Source of the DNA: DAOUJI01 sp965224415
GTDB taxonomy: Bacteria > Chloroflexota > Dehalococcoidia > Lucifugimonadales > JAGWBF01
Direction: 5' to 3'
Length of the DNA: 64,000 bases
Assembly: GCA_965224415.1 (NCBI GenBank)
Contig: CBDCZB010000001.1
Span: forward strand, 531,879 to 595,878
Shown here one piece after another: positions 8,971 to 17,951 of this stretch; the stretch's first letter is position 1; every line of letters begins with the position of its first letter. Below the pieces are notes generated by a model. The model saw only the letters and a list, made by a program, of their open reading frames with translations, did not search any database and was not told the DNA's origin. The position numbers and the translations under genes are program-made.

Positions 8971-10218
8971 CTAGGAGTCGAGACCTGGCACAGGAAAGCG
9001 GGAAGTGAGCTCCAGGACTGCGTCTTTGACCTGAGAACGGACCCCTTCGTCCTCCAGGTTGGTCAGCAGCTGGACTATGAGTGAGGCGACGCTTTTCGCG
9101 TCCTCCACGCCAAACCCACGGCTCGTAATGGCTGGAGAGCCTATGCGCAGGCCGCTGGTCACCCTGGGAGGCCTGGTGTCATAGGGTATGGTGTTCTTGT
9201 TGGCCACTATGCCGACGGACTCCAGGGCCTCTTCAGCCTGCCGTCCCGTGAGACCGATGGGGTTCAGATCCACTAGAAGCAAGTGGTTGTCGGTGCCTCC
9301 GGACACTATGCGAAGTCCTTGTTCGGCGAGTCCCTGGGCAATGGCCTGTGCGTTCTCCACGATTCGAGCCTGGTACTCGGCGAACTCCGGTCGGGACGCC
9401 TCCAGGAAGCAGATGGCCTTGGCCGCAATCACGTGCATGAAGGGGCCTCCCTGGGAGAAGGGAAAGACCGCCCTGTCTATCTTTGGGCGAAGTTCGTCTG
9501 TGCATAGTATGAGTCCGCCCCGGGGCCCGCGTAGGGTTTTCTGGGTGGTGGAGGTGACCACCTGGGCGTGGGGAAGTGGAGACGGGTGGACTCCTCCCGC
9601 TATAAGCCCTGCTATGTGGGCCATGTCGACCATCAGGAGAGCGTCAACGGAGTCGGCGATCTCCCTGAACCTCTTGAAGTCGATGGTGCGGGGGTAGGCC
9701 GTGTAACCCGCCACGATGAGCTTGGGCCTGTGCTCTTCGGCCAGGCTGGCGACCTGGTCGTAGTCGATGGTCTCGGTGTCCCTGCTGACGCCGTAGGCGA
9801 CGAAGTTGTACAGCTTCCCTGAGAAGTTCACCGGGCTGCCGTGAGTGAGGTGCCCGCCCTGGTCCAGCTGCATACCCATGACCGTGTCACCCGGCTCCAG
9901 CAGGGCGAAATAGGCGGCCAGGTTGGCCTGGGCTCCGCTGTGGGGTTGGACGTTGGCGTGCTCCGCCCCGAACAGGGCTTTCACCCGGTCTATCGCCAGC
10001 TGTTCCGCTTGGTCCACAAACTCGCATCCGCCGTAGTATCTGCGCCCTGGATAGCCCTCGGCGTACTTGTTGTTCATGACGTTCGCCTGGGCGTCGAGGA
10101 CAGCCTTGCTGGCGTAATTTTCCGAAGCGATGAGGACGATGCTCTGCCGCTGCCGCATCTCCTCGCTTTTTATCGCCTCCGCAATTTCCGGGTCAGTGCG
10201 GGCTATGGATGTCATCAA
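8971..10218 (-). CDS. glyA: Serine hydroxymethyltransferase
   Basis: 415 aa, standard length. A PLP enzyme that interconverts serine and glycine with tetrahydrofolate. Visible: IVLIASENYASKAVLDAQ, the YPGRRYYGGCEFVDQAE substrate region, HSGAQANLA, and the PLP-lysine motif VTSTTQKTLRGPRGG with Lys in TTQKT. It is the first gene of the leftward run, with rpsF starting 61 bp after its stop. Folate use links it to folE downstream. Confidence 0.97.
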   Translation of the reverse strand: MMTSIARTDPEIAEAIKSEEMRQRQSIVLIASENYASKAVLDAQANVMNNKYAEGYPGRRYYGGCEFVDQAEQLAIDRVKALFGAEHANVQPHSGAQANLAAYFALLEPGDTVMGMQLDQGGHLTHGSPVNFSGKLYNFVAYGVSRDTETIDYDQVASLAEEHRPKLIVAGYTAYPRTIDFKRFREIADSVDALLMVDMAHIAGLIAGGVHPSPLPHAQVVTSTTQKTLRGPRGGLILCTDELRPKIDRAVFPFSQGGPFMHVIAAKAICFLEASRPEFAEYQARIVENAQAIAQGLAEQGLRIVSGGTDNHLLLVDLNPIGLTGRQAEEALESVGIVANKNTIPYDTRPPRVTSGLRIGSPAITSRGFGVEDAKSVASLIVQLLTNLEDEGVRSQVKDAVLELTSRFPVPGLDS

Positions 10219-10379
10219 GCTCCTCCGACGGCCTGAACGCTCAGATGGTCAGATCCATGATTAGAGAATATGCGCCTTCGAAACGCAGGCGTATTCTATC
10301 CTCTATTTCAGTCTAGTCATGCCTTTCAAGGAGTGTCAACGAGGGGAATATCCACTGATTGCTCTCGGTGGATGCACGT

Positions 10380-10408
10380 TTGACACCGTGCGGGGTTGAG
10401 GCCATGAT
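10380..10408 (+). promoter_or_regulatory. Candidate sigma-70 promoter of the nfeD gene
   Basis: A perfect -35 TTGACA (10380-10385), a 17-bp spacer and a -10 CATGAT (10403-10408, 4 of 6 matches) lie 27 bp before the nfeD start in the divergent gap with glyA. No strong Shine-Dalgarno precedes the ATG at 10435. Confidence 0.45.
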
Positions 10409-10434
10409 AAATATATCCCCAACGGCGTAAAGTT

Positions 10435-11817
10435 ATGCGCATCACAAGACCCTTTCACCTCCTGCTCCTCCTCTCCTCGATTATCCTCTTGTCCCTGGGG
10501 CTGACTGGCGCGGCCTCCGCCCAGACTCGAGGGCCGGAGGTCCTAGTGATTGACGTGGACGGCGTAATCAACAACGTGGTGGAGCGTTACATTTCCAGGG
10601 CCGTGGACCGGGCCGTCGACCGGAACTCCGAAGTCCTGGTCATCAAGCTGAACACTCCGGGGGGCCTGCTGGGCTCCACCGAGGGGATAGTGGAGGAACT
10701 GCTCAGCGATAGGGTGGCCACCGCTGTATACGTCTCTCCCAGGGGCGCCAGCGCCGCCTCTGCGGGGACCTTCATCACGGCGGCGGGGACCTTTGCGGTT
10801 ATGGCGCCGGCCTCCAACATAGGAGCGGCGGCCCCGGTGGGCGTGGGAGGCGAAGACCTGCCTGACACCCTCAAGGGCAAGGTGGTCGAACACACGGCGT
10901 CGCTGATGAGAGCCATAGCCGCTCATAGGGGCCGGAACTCCGAGGCCCTGGTTGACACCGTCGTAAAGGACCCTCCCAGGTCCTATACCAGCGACGAAGC
11001 GGCGGAACTGGGGGTCGTGGACTTCGTGGCAGGGGACATCCGGGAGCTGCTGGCCCAAATCCACGGACAAACGGTCATCGTCCAGACGGACACTGGGCCT
11101 ATCGAAGTGACGCTGGACGTTCAGGACGCCGTCCTCGAAGAGTTCAACATGAACTTTGTGGAACGGTTCCTCAACTTTCTGGCGGACCCGAACATATCCT
11201 TCATGCTGTTGTCGCTGGGCGGCCTGGGTCTCGTAATAGAACTGTTCAATCCGGGAATGATTGTCCCCGCGGTGGTTGGAGCAATCCTCCTCCTGCTGGC
11301 CTTCGTCAGCCTGGGGAACCTGCCGGTCAACTGGGCCGCTGTGGGGTTTCTCGGACTGGCGGTTGGGCTGTTCATAGCTGAGGTTTTCGTGGCGGGGTTC
11401 GGAATCCTGGGCATCGGGTCCATAGTGGCTTTCATATTCGGAGGTCTGTTCCTCTTCGACACTTTCGGCGCCCCGTCGCCGACCACTCCGAATATCCGGG
11501 TCAACTATTACCTACTGGGGTCCTTTGCCGGGGTCCTCACCCTGCTGGTGTTCTGGTTCCTGAGGACAGTGGTCCAGTCACGAAAGGAGTCCAACGAGGC
11601 GGAGGACGAAATGACCCACTTGATCGGGTCCGTGGGCATGGTTACGGAGGACCTGGACCCCAGGGGCTGGGTGCGCATAGAAGAGCGTCTATGGACAGCA
11701 TTCGGTCACGGTGGTACTTTAATCAAAGCGGGTGAACAGGTTGTGGTGGTGAGAGCGGAAGGAGTCATTCTTACCGTGGCCCGCCTCAACGACGAGCCTC
11801 ACCAAGACGAAGCATAG
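10435..11817 (+). CDS. nfeD: NfeD family membrane serine protease (long form)
   Basis: 460 aa. A signal peptide (about residues 1-30, ending AASAQ) precedes a ClpP-class protease domain with NTPGGLL (72-78) and the SASAAG-type nucleophile region GASAASAGTF (104-113). Four or five membrane segments follow (about 245-385) and then the C-terminal OB-fold NfeD domain (about 400-455). In studied homologues the protease cleaves stomatin-like partners; here an SPFH gene starts 38 bp downstream on the same strand, the standard pairing. Confidence 0.88.
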   Translation: MRITRPFHLLLLLSSIILLSLGLTGAASAQTRGPEVLVIDVDGVINNVVERYISRAVDRAVDRNSEVLVIKLNTPGGLLGSTEGIVEELLSDRVATAVYVSPRGASAASAGTFITAAGTFAVMAPASNIGAAAPVGVGGEDLPDTLKGKVVEHTASLMRAIAAHRGRNSEALVDTVVKDPPRSYTSDEAAELGVVDFVAGDIRELLAQIHGQTVIVQTDTGPIEVTLDVQDAVLEEFNMNFVERFLNFLADPNISFMLLSLGGLGLVIELFNPGMIVPAVVGAILLLLAFVSLGNLPVNWAAVGFLGLAVGLFIAEVFVAGFGILGIGSIVAFIFGGLFLFDTFGAPSPTTPNIRVNYYLLGSFAGVLTLLVFWFLRTVVQSRKESNEAEDEMTHLIGSVGMVTEDLDPRGWVRIEERLWTAFGHGGTLIKAGEQVVVVRAEGVILTVARLNDEPHQDEA

Positions 11818-11855
11818 ACCCTGAAGGACCGGGGTAGAACAACAAGGAGGAAGCC

Positions 11856-12713
11856 ATGGCGATAGGAATAGTAGTAGTCAAACAGTTCGAGAGGCTGGTT
11901 ATTCTCCAATGGGGCAAGCTGCACAAGGTGGCAGGGCCCGGATTTCAGATGGTCATTCCTCCAATATACAGCGGTCGCGTAGTGGACACCCGTGAGAGGG
12001 TGCGTAGAGTGATGACTCAGAAGTACATCACCAGCGACAACGTGGTGGTTGACATGGACTTCGTCATCTACTTCGAGGTGCTTAAAGACCAGGCCGAGAA
12101 GTCGGTGCTCAACATTGAAAACGTGGAGTTTGCCGTGGAAAACCTCGCGGTGGCAACCCTCAGGGCGGTCATCGGCGCCACTTCGTTGGCCGAAGCGTTG
12201 GCCGAACGGGAACGGATAGGGTCATCGTTGCAGGTGCGCTTGGACGAGACCACTGGGCGCTGGGGCGTCAAGGTGAACGGAGTTGAGGTGAACGAAATAG
12301 ACCCGCCCCCCGGCGTGAAGGCCGCCATGGAACGGGAGAAGTCGGCTGAAGCGATCAAAACGGCGGACATCACCGAATCAGAGGGAGCGCGTCAGTCTGC
12401 GATCAACCGGGCCGAGGGTGAGAAACAGTCAGCCATTCTGGAAGCGGAGGGCCACCGCCAAGCAGAAATACTTCAGGCTGAAGGAGACCAACAGGCGGCA
12501 GTGTTGAGGGCCGAGGGGTTCAGCACGGCGCTGGACCGCATCTACCAGGTGGCCAACACCGTGGACGTCAAGACCATGAGCCTGCAATATTTCGAAACGC
12601 TCAAGTCCCTTGGGTCCAGCCCGTCCACTAAGTTCATCTTCCCCATGGAGTTCACGTCGATGCTCCAGCCCTTCCTGGGTCTGGGCGGGAACCGCAACCA
12701 AGACAACGACTAA
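11856..12713 (+). CDS. SPFH/band-7 (stomatin-like, slipin) protein
   Basis: 285 aa, preceded by a strong AAGGAGG ribosome-binding site. The SPFH domain covers about residues 10-175 (GIVVVKQFERLVILQWGK, GFQMVIPPIY, VDTRERV). Residues 165-215 are a coiled-coil with repeated Ala/Glu/Gln heptads (ESEGARQSAINRAEG). The usual long N-terminal membrane helix is short, so anchoring may be peripheral. Partner of the upstream NfeD protease. Confidence 0.88.
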   Translation: MAIGIVVVKQFERLVILQWGKLHKVAGPGFQMVIPPIYSGRVVDTRERVRRVMTQKYITSDNVVVDMDFVIYFEVLKDQAEKSVLNIENVEFAVENLAVATLRAVIGATSLAEALAERERIGSSLQVRLDETTGRWGVKVNGVEVNEIDPPPGVKAAMEREKSAEAIKTADITESEGARQSAINRAEGEKQSAILEAEGHRQAEILQAEGDQQAAVLRAEGFSTALDRIYQVANTVDVKTMSLQYFETLKSLGSSPSTKFIFPMEFTSMLQPFLGLGGNRNQDND

Positions 12714-12728
12714 CCCTAAGCATGGAAA

Positions 12729-12757
12729 CGGGCGGAAGACGAAAGAGCTTCCGCCCG
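12729..12757. terminator. Hairpin between convergent SPFH and hpf genes
   Basis: Perfect 10-bp GC-rich arms CGGGCGGAAG / CTTCCGCCCG with a 9-nt loop lie between two convergent stop codons. On the minus strand the hairpin is followed by TTTCC, so it could end hpf transcription; the T-run is short on both strands. Confidence 0.6.
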
Positions 12758-12759
12758 CC

Positions 12760-13344
12760 CTACAGAGGCGAAGGCTGTATCAGGCCATAGTCGCCGTCTG
12801 AGCGGCGGTAAACCACGTTGTGCTCACCCGTTTCGCCGTTCAGGAACAGGAAGAACTCGTGGCCCAGCATGTCCATCTGGAAAGCGGCGTCTTCCACGGT
12901 CATAGGCTTCATAGGGAACTGCTTGGTCTTGACTATGACTCCGCCTGTGTCCGCCGCTTCCTCGCCGGGAGGTTCGGGGTCCAGGACCGGAGCGGCCTCG
13001 GCTTGCATTCTGCCCACCGAGGAACGTTTCGTCTGCTGGCTTCTGTATATCCGGCCTTTGAGTCGCTCCATCCGACGGTCCATCACGTCGAGGGCTGCGT
13101 CCACTGCTGCAGCGGCGTTTGAACCCTTCTCTTCTCCCCTGAGGACGGTGCCATCCACGTCCAGGGTCACCTGAGCGACAATCCTGGAGGCGGGGTCGCG
13201 GCTATTGTTTCTGGTTAGCTCTACATCGACGCCGGTGATGGCCGGTAGGTGACGTACGAGACGTTCCAGCTTCCTGTCAACGTGGTCTTTCAGGCTTTGT
13301 TCGATGTTCAGGTTGCGTCCGGTGATTTTGAAGTCCATCGTCAC
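12760..13344 (-). CDS. hpf: Ribosome hibernation promoting factor, long form
   Basis: 194 aa. The N-terminal S30AE domain (about 1-105; MDFKITGRNLNIEQSLKDHV, RLVRHLPAITGVDVEL) is joined by a linker to the C-terminal dimerisation domain (about 135-190; VKTKQFPMKPMTVEDA, GHEFFLFLNGETGEHNVVYRRSDGDYGLI in parts). The long form lets the factor pair two 70S ribosomes into an inactive 100S dimer in stationary phase. Confidence 0.93.
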   Translation of the reverse strand: MTMDFKITGRNLNIEQSLKDHVDRKLERLVRHLPAITGVDVELTRNNSRDPASRIVAQVTLDVDGTVLRGEEKGSNAAAAVDAALDVMDRRMERLKGRIYRSQQTKRSSVGRMQAEAAPVLDPEPPGEEAADTGGVIVKTKQFPMKPMTVEDAAFQMDMLGHEFFLFLNGETGEHNVVYRRSDGDYGLIQPSPL

Positions 13345-13385
13345 TCTTCTCCAAAATTATTGGGGCGTCTAGACGTAAACGCGGG

Positions 13386-14066
13386 CTAGGCGGAAGGCCT
13401 CCCCCCGTTGGAGCCTCCGGTCTTCACCAGCTTGGGGACTACTATGTGCCCCTCCTCGGCCAGTCCGAGCAGATCGCTGCGGTCGGCTAGATGCAACGAT
13501 CCTGTGTAAGCGGCCAGCAAGGCGTCGCAGGCGTTGTGGTCCAGGCCAGCTTCGTACGGCTCCAGCCCTGAGATGAGCTTGCCAGTGTGCTCCTTGAGGA
13601 ACTGGAGTCCCCTGACGCTGTTCTTGGGCGGGATGTTGGCCCCGAACATGAGCACCTTGGTGGCATAGGGGTACACTTCCACTACGTTGAACCCTTGGAC
13701 GACCAGGTCTTTGTACAGGTCCACCGCCCTGTATATCATGGTCTTGATGATGGAGCGTTTGGTCGTAAAGAAGCAACCTATGTGCATGGCGGCCAGCTCC
13801 TGCTCGGCCGTCCTGCCCTTCAGTTCCAGCTTCTGAATGCAGTCGTGGTCCTCCTCCAGGCAGTCCAGCCCCAAGGGAAGAGTCAACGGAGCATCGATGG
13901 CAATGAGCCCAGGCTCTACACGTTTGACGAAATCAACGATTTCTTCAGTTGTCTTGAAACGGCCCAACTCAGCCAGTTCGGCCCCGCTGTTTACAAGCGC
14001 ATATGCGCTGGGCCTTTTGGACGAAGACGTCAGGTCTATACCCAAGGAATAGCTGGTCAACGGCAT
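13386..14066 (-). CDS. DUF429 family protein (RNase H-fold predicted nuclease)
   Basis: 226 aa. The start LTSYSLGIDLTSSSKRPSAYAL and the IAIDAPLTLP strand give the two acidic residues of the family's RNase H-like fold; VYPYATKVL and HNACDALLAAYTG, with further conserved His/Asp, are typical of DUF429. Function unknown. It is the last gene before the first IS630 copy. Confidence 0.75.
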   Translation of the reverse strand: MPLTSYSLGIDLTSSSKRPSAYALVNSGAELAELGRFKTTEEIVDFVKRVEPGLIAIDAPLTLPLGLDCLEEDHDCIQKLELKGRTAEQELAAMHIGCFFTTKRSIIKTMIYRAVDLYKDLVVQGFNVVEVYPYATKVLMFGANIPPKNSVRGLQFLKEHTGKLISGLEPYEAGLDHNACDALLAAYTGSLHLADRSDLLGLAEEGHIVVPKLVKTGGSNGGRPSA

Positions 14067-14199
14067 CTCACACCCTCTCCGATTCGATTGTGTTCCATTG
14101 TCTGACCTCTTGGCGCTTTACATAAAACGACCGTTCTAGGCTAGACTCTCCCGTTTCCTGAAAGAGCCCGCTGGAACGGTCCCCTAGCACTGAACCAAA

Positions 14200-14832
14200 T
14201 CAGGATTGGCAGGGATAGAGGCGATGGAGTTTGCGTCTGGCGTCTTGGGCAGTGAACCGCCAGTTAATGGTAGCTCCTATCGCGTTCCGCTCTGACACGC
14301 AGGCGCTGACGGCTCTTTCCAGGCTGTCCTCATCTCCGTTGCGTCCGCGCAGGCAGGCCCGGGCCAGCACGCTGAACTCGATCTCCGCCATATTCAGCCA
14401 GCTTCCGTGCTTGGGAGTGTGGTGCAACTCCAGCCGCTTGGCGATGCGCCGGGCCTCGGCCGCCGGGAAAGTCTCGTAAAGCGAGGCCATCCGATGCGTG
14501 TTCAGATTGTCGAGAACCAGCCGAATCACCGGGACATCGGGGTAGGCCTCATCCACCAGCCACCGCATCTGCTGAGCGAAGTCCTGCATGGTGCGTTGCC
14601 GGGTTATCGCCACGTGGCGCCAGCCCCGGCGAGGCTCACAGGTGAGGAACAGGTTGCGCGTCCCTCCCCGCTGGTATTCGTAGTCCTCACGCCTCGGCCT
14701 CCCAGGCTTTGCCGGCAGCGGTTCCCTCACGTCGGCCAGCAACTGGGTGGAGGTCTCGTCAAAGCAGACCACCGGCCTCTGCGGATCGTAGGGCTCGGCG
14801 TAGAGATCCAGCACGTCCTCCATGGCCGCCAC
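14200..14832 (-). CDS. IS630 transposase orfB (catalytic DDE part), copy 1
   Basis: 210 aa from the first ATG, but the frame is open further back to the A8 tract, from which a -1 frameshift would join it to orfA through NTLKPWLKKQWCIPKVGG. DDE residues: VVCFDETST, VIRLVLDNLNTH and HGSWLNMAEIEFS. Made alone it lacks the DNA-binding region. Confidence 0.9.
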   Translation of the reverse strand: MAAMEDVLDLYAEPYDPQRPVVCFDETSTQLLADVREPLPAKPGRPRREDYEYQRGGTRNLFLTCEPRRGWRHVAITRQRTMQDFAQQMRWLVDEAYPDVPVIRLVLDNLNTHRMASLYETFPAAEARRIAKRLELHHTPKHGSWLNMAEIEFSVLARACLRGRNGDEDSLERAVSACVSERNAIGATINWRFTAQDARRKLHRLYPCQS

Positions 14833-14843
14833 GAACTCTCCAC

Positions 14844-15332
14844 CTACCTTGGGGATGCACCATTGTTTCTTGAGCCACGGCTTGAGCGTGTTTTTTTTAG
14901 CCGCAGGCGGACCGTCTCGGGAGATAAAGACTCCACCAATCCCAACTCCACCACCTTGCCCGCCAGGGCCCGCATGGTCCAGTGGTCATGACCGTCGGGC
15001 ACCGGGCTGCAGGCCAAGGCTATCAGGTGGGCCTCCACCCTTTCATCCACCTTTCTGGGCCGGTTGACCTGGTTATGGTGCCTCAGCACCTCGTCCAGTC
15101 CTTCCTCGGCATACCGCCGCTTGGTGCGGAACACGGTCCGCTCCGACACGTCCAGTGCGGTGGCCACCTGGGGGGCGGTCCAGCCCTCATCTATCTTGAT
15201 CAGGATGCGGGCCCGGGTAATCGCCTGTGCGGAACTCCTCCCAGCCCTGATCATCTTCCTGAGCCGTCCCTTTTCCTGTGTTGCCAGCCGGACTCCGTAC
15301 TTCTCCTGCACCATGACCACCTCACATCCCAC
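14844..15332 (-). CDS. IS630 transposase orfA (DNA-binding part), copy 1
   Basis: 162 aa. Helix-turn-helix regions (APQVATALDVSERTVFRTKRR in part) of IS630 transposases. Near its end CTA AAA AAA ACA contains an A8 run where ribosomes can slip -1 into orfB. Confidence 0.9.
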   Translation of the reverse strand: MGCEVVMVQEKYGVRLATQEKGRLRKMIRAGRSSAQAITRARILIKIDEGWTAPQVATALDVSERTVFRTKRRYAEEGLDEVLRHHNQVNRPRKVDERVEAHLIALACSPVPDGHDHWTMRALAGKVVELGLVESLSPETVRLRLKKTRSSRGSRNNGASPR

Positions 15333-15407
15333 AACCCTTCGTCTATCCCCAAGGTAGCATCCTGTCTGGGCTCACGTACTAACTGACAATGCCAGATTGG
15401 CCGAATA

Positions 15408-16367
15408 CTAGCGGTCAGATGTCAGTCCGGCGATACCGGCGTCAATCAGTTTCTCCGCCGCGGAATAGGGTTCCACTTCTCCTTTCTTCACCCTCTCCAA
15501 CAGCTCGATTAGTCCCGGGTCGGCGCTCATAAGCCGCTTCATGCGCCGGCTGAACTCCTCCTCCACGGTGGAGAGGAATTCCTGGACGGTGCGTTCTTCA
15601 CGTCTCTTGCTCAGCGCCGTGGTCTCTTCCAGGTGAGTGCGGTGCGTCTTTATCCCGTTGTACAGGTCACCAATTCCCTTGTTGTTGTGGGCCTCAGTAG
15701 AAATCACAGGCGGAGTCCAGTCCGCGACGGCTGGCGTCATCCTGAGCATGGAATTGACAGCCGCCGCCATTCGCTCAGCCCCCTCCTTGTCCGCCTTGTT
15801 GATTACGAAAATGTCGGCTATCTCCATCAACCCCGCCTTCAGGGCCTGTATTGCGTCGCCGGCCTCGGGCATCAGGACCACAACCACCGTATCGACCGTT
15901 CCCATTATCCCCAGCTCCGTCTGCCCTACCCCAACGGTTTCCACCAGTACGATGTCCTTGCCTGCGGCGTCGAGGAGGCGCATGGCGCCTTTTACGACCC
16001 TGGGGAGGCCCCCCGAACTCTCGCGGCTGGCAATGCTCCTAATGAACACGCCAGAGTCGAGATAGTGGCGCTGCATCCTGACCCGGTCTCCCAGGAACGC
16101 TCCCCCGCTGTAGGGGCTGGTCGGGTCAACGGCCAGCACGCCGACGGAAAGGCTCTCGGCACGGACCACCTCGGACAGCCTGTCCACTATGGTGCTCTTT
16201 CCCACGCCCGGCGGCCCTGTGATTCCTATCGAGTAGGCCCTGCCGGTGCGGGAATGCAACCGGGACATGGTCTCGGCTATTCCCGGGCTTCCCCTCTCCA
16301 GTTGGGTGATCAGCCTTGACAGCGCCCGGTCGTCCCCTTGGAATAAACGTCCGACAATATCATCCAT
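15408..16367 (-). CDS. meaB: Methylmalonyl-CoA mutase-associated GTPase MeaB (ArgK family)
   Basis: 319 aa. G3E GTPase: P-loop GITGPPGVGKSTIVD, VLAVDPTSPYSGGAFLGDR, the ETVGVGQTE switch II block and the VINKAD base-recognition motif. MeaB guards and loads the B12-dependent mutase. No mutase gene is in the window. Its TAG stop (15408-15410) is formed by the duplicated TA of IS copy 1; the restored target CTAG gives the same stop, so the protein is unchanged by the insertion. Confidence 0.93.
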   Translation of the reverse strand: MDDIVGRLFQGDDRALSRLITQLERGSPGIAETMSRLHSRTGRAYSIGITGPPGVGKSTIVDRLSEVVRAESLSVGVLAVDPTSPYSGGAFLGDRVRMQRHYLDSGVFIRSIASRESSGGLPRVVKGAMRLLDAAGKDIVLVETVGVGQTELGIMGTVDTVVVVLMPEAGDAIQALKAGLMEIADIFVINKADKEGAERMAAAVNSMLRMTPAVADWTPPVISTEAHNNKGIGDLYNGIKTHRTHLEETTALSKRREERTVQEFLSTVEEEFSRRMKRLMSADPGLIELLERVKKGEVEPYSAAEKLIDAGIAGLTSDR

Positions 16368-16680
16368 ACAAGAGTTTTCTCAGGGACGGGGGCTTGGACA
16401 TCCCGAATCTAACATCGGCCCCATGCTCAGTCAAGGAAGTCTCAACCTATGGAAACCGCCGCCCCCAAGGCTTCGAAACGATTGGAAACCGGATGTTCGT
16501 CGCTTGTCGAAAAGACAGATTCCATACCCTTCAGCCGCAAGAGAATGGCCCGAAACCTTAATCACTGGCGTGAGACCAATTTCTGAAATTGCTCCGCGTG
16601 TTGCCTCTAGCGGGTGCGTACAGTAAAATCAGGTGCGCCAAAGCCGTCGGCCATTGCGCGACGGCGACAGAGGAGGCGGT
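16368..16680. other. 313-bp gap without a recognised gene
   Basis: Divergent gap between meaB and the first acyl-CoA dehydrogenase. I see no gene or clear hairpin. A GGAGG ribosome-binding site (within GAGGAGGCGG, just before 16681) fixes the start of the next gene. Confidence 0.5.
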
Positions 16681-17913
16681 ATGGACTTCGAGCCCCGTTA
16701 CACCCAGGAGCAGGAAGCGTTCAGGAAAGAAGTTGCAGACTGGCTGGTCGACAACGTACCGGATGACTTGGAATTTCCTCCTGATTCGGCAGACCTGAGC
16801 CGCGAGCAATGGTTGAAGCGAAGAGACATCGGCATGAGGCTGGGCTCCAGAGGTTGGCTCTGGCCCACCATGCCACCGGAGTACGGCGGAGGCGGCCTTG
16901 ACGTGGACCACGCCGTCATCTTGGAGGAAGAGCTGGACAGGCACGGTCTAAGCATTCCGCCCTACTATGACTCCGGTGGAAAGATGGGAGGCCCCACTAT
17001 CCTGATCTGGGGCACGGAAGAGCAAAAACAGCGTCTTCTGCCTCCTATCTTCACTGGGCAGGTCACAAGCTGGCAGCTGCTTACCGAGCCCGACGCGGGA
17101 TCGGACCTTGCCGGAGTCAAGACCACGGCCATAAGAGACGGCGACGACTACGTGCTGAACGGACAGAAAATATTCGTCGGAAGCGCGTTCCTCCCCGACC
17201 AACATTGGACGATAGCGGTCACGGGACCCGACCAACCGCGCCACGAGAACCTGGGATGGTTCATGGTTCCTGCGGACAGCCCGGGCATCACCACACAGAA
17301 GATGGACTTGCTGATTGCGGGAGGCGAAAGCGGAGCCGGAGGCGGTCACAAACAGACAGTGTTCTTCGACAACGTGCGCGTACCTGGCAACAACCTGGTC
17401 GGCGGCGAGAACAACGGCTGGAAAGTCGCCAACACCCACCTGGAAATCGAGCACGGTGTCGGAGGCCGCATAGGCGGCAACCAAGTCAGGGACCTGCTGT
17501 TCGAATACTGCAAGAACACCCAACGCAACGGCCACACCCTGAACCAGGACCCCGAGGTGCGTTCCCTGATGGTGGACGCCTACATTGATTGGGAGATACT
17601 GCGGCTGTTCAACCTGAGGAACTACTGGATGCGACATGCGCGACAGCAGGTCACTTACCACGGCTCCCAAGCTTCCTACTTCCGCAAGATGTCCGGCCTT
17701 AGAATAGGCAAGGCCATCCTGGAGCTTCTCGGCCCATACGCTTTGACCAACGATGAACAGTGGGGACCGTGCGGAGGCCACATGGAGGCCCACCAGCGGT
17801 CCAGCATCGTTGCAGTGCACCCCGGCGGCACAGCGGACATACAGAAGGTGATTATGGCGAGGCGCATCGGAGTGGGCCGGGCCCAGCGAGAGCAGGCCGG
17901 CGCCATCAGATAG
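16681..17913 (+). CDS. Acyl-CoA dehydrogenase family protein (large, first of a pair)
   Basis: 410 aa from the ATG that follows GGAGG by a few bases; the frame is open further upstream but without homology. Motifs: GWLWPTMPPEYGGGG, LTEPDAGSDLAGVKTTA (flavin/substrate loop), NGQKIFVG and the C-terminal GPYALTND region with GTADIQKVIMARRIG, which contacts FAD. The enzyme oxidises an acyl-CoA at C2-C3, passing electrons to ETF. With the next gene it may form a heteromeric dehydrogenase, as in sterol or aromatic side-chain degradation; that is inference. Confidence 0.9.
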   Translation: MDFEPRYTQEQEAFRKEVADWLVDNVPDDLEFPPDSADLSREQWLKRRDIGMRLGSRGWLWPTMPPEYGGGGLDVDHAVILEEELDRHGLSIPPYYDSGGKMGGPTILIWGTEEQKQRLLPPIFTGQVTSWQLLTEPDAGSDLAGVKTTAIRDGDDYVLNGQKIFVGSAFLPDQHWTIAVTGPDQPRHENLGWFMVPADSPGITTQKMDLLIAGGESGAGGGHKQTVFFDNVRVPGNNLVGGENNGWKVANTHLEIEHGVGGRIGGNQVRDLLFEYCKNTQRNGHTLNQDPEVRSLMVDAYIDWEILRLFNLRNYWMRHARQQVTYHGSQASYFRKMSGLRIGKAILELLGPYALTNDEQWGPCGGHMEAHQRSSIVAVHPGGTADIQKVIMARRIGVGRAQREQAGAIR

Positions 17914-17951
17914 CTCAAGTCTGGAAGACCAACGAACATCAAGAGGCAGTT

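Larger units (their letters stand above)
14187..15408 (-). mobile_element. IS630-family insertion sequence, copy 1 (1,222 bp)
   Basis: The element is bounded by duplicated TA (14185-14186 and 15409-15410) within a CTAG target, as expected for IS630. Imperfect terminal inverted repeats start GCACTGAACC... on the left and GTATTCGGCC... on the right (inward). The left tip has GCACTG where the other three copies have GTACTG. Three further copies of identical length and identical encoded proteins occur in the window. Confidence 0.93.
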
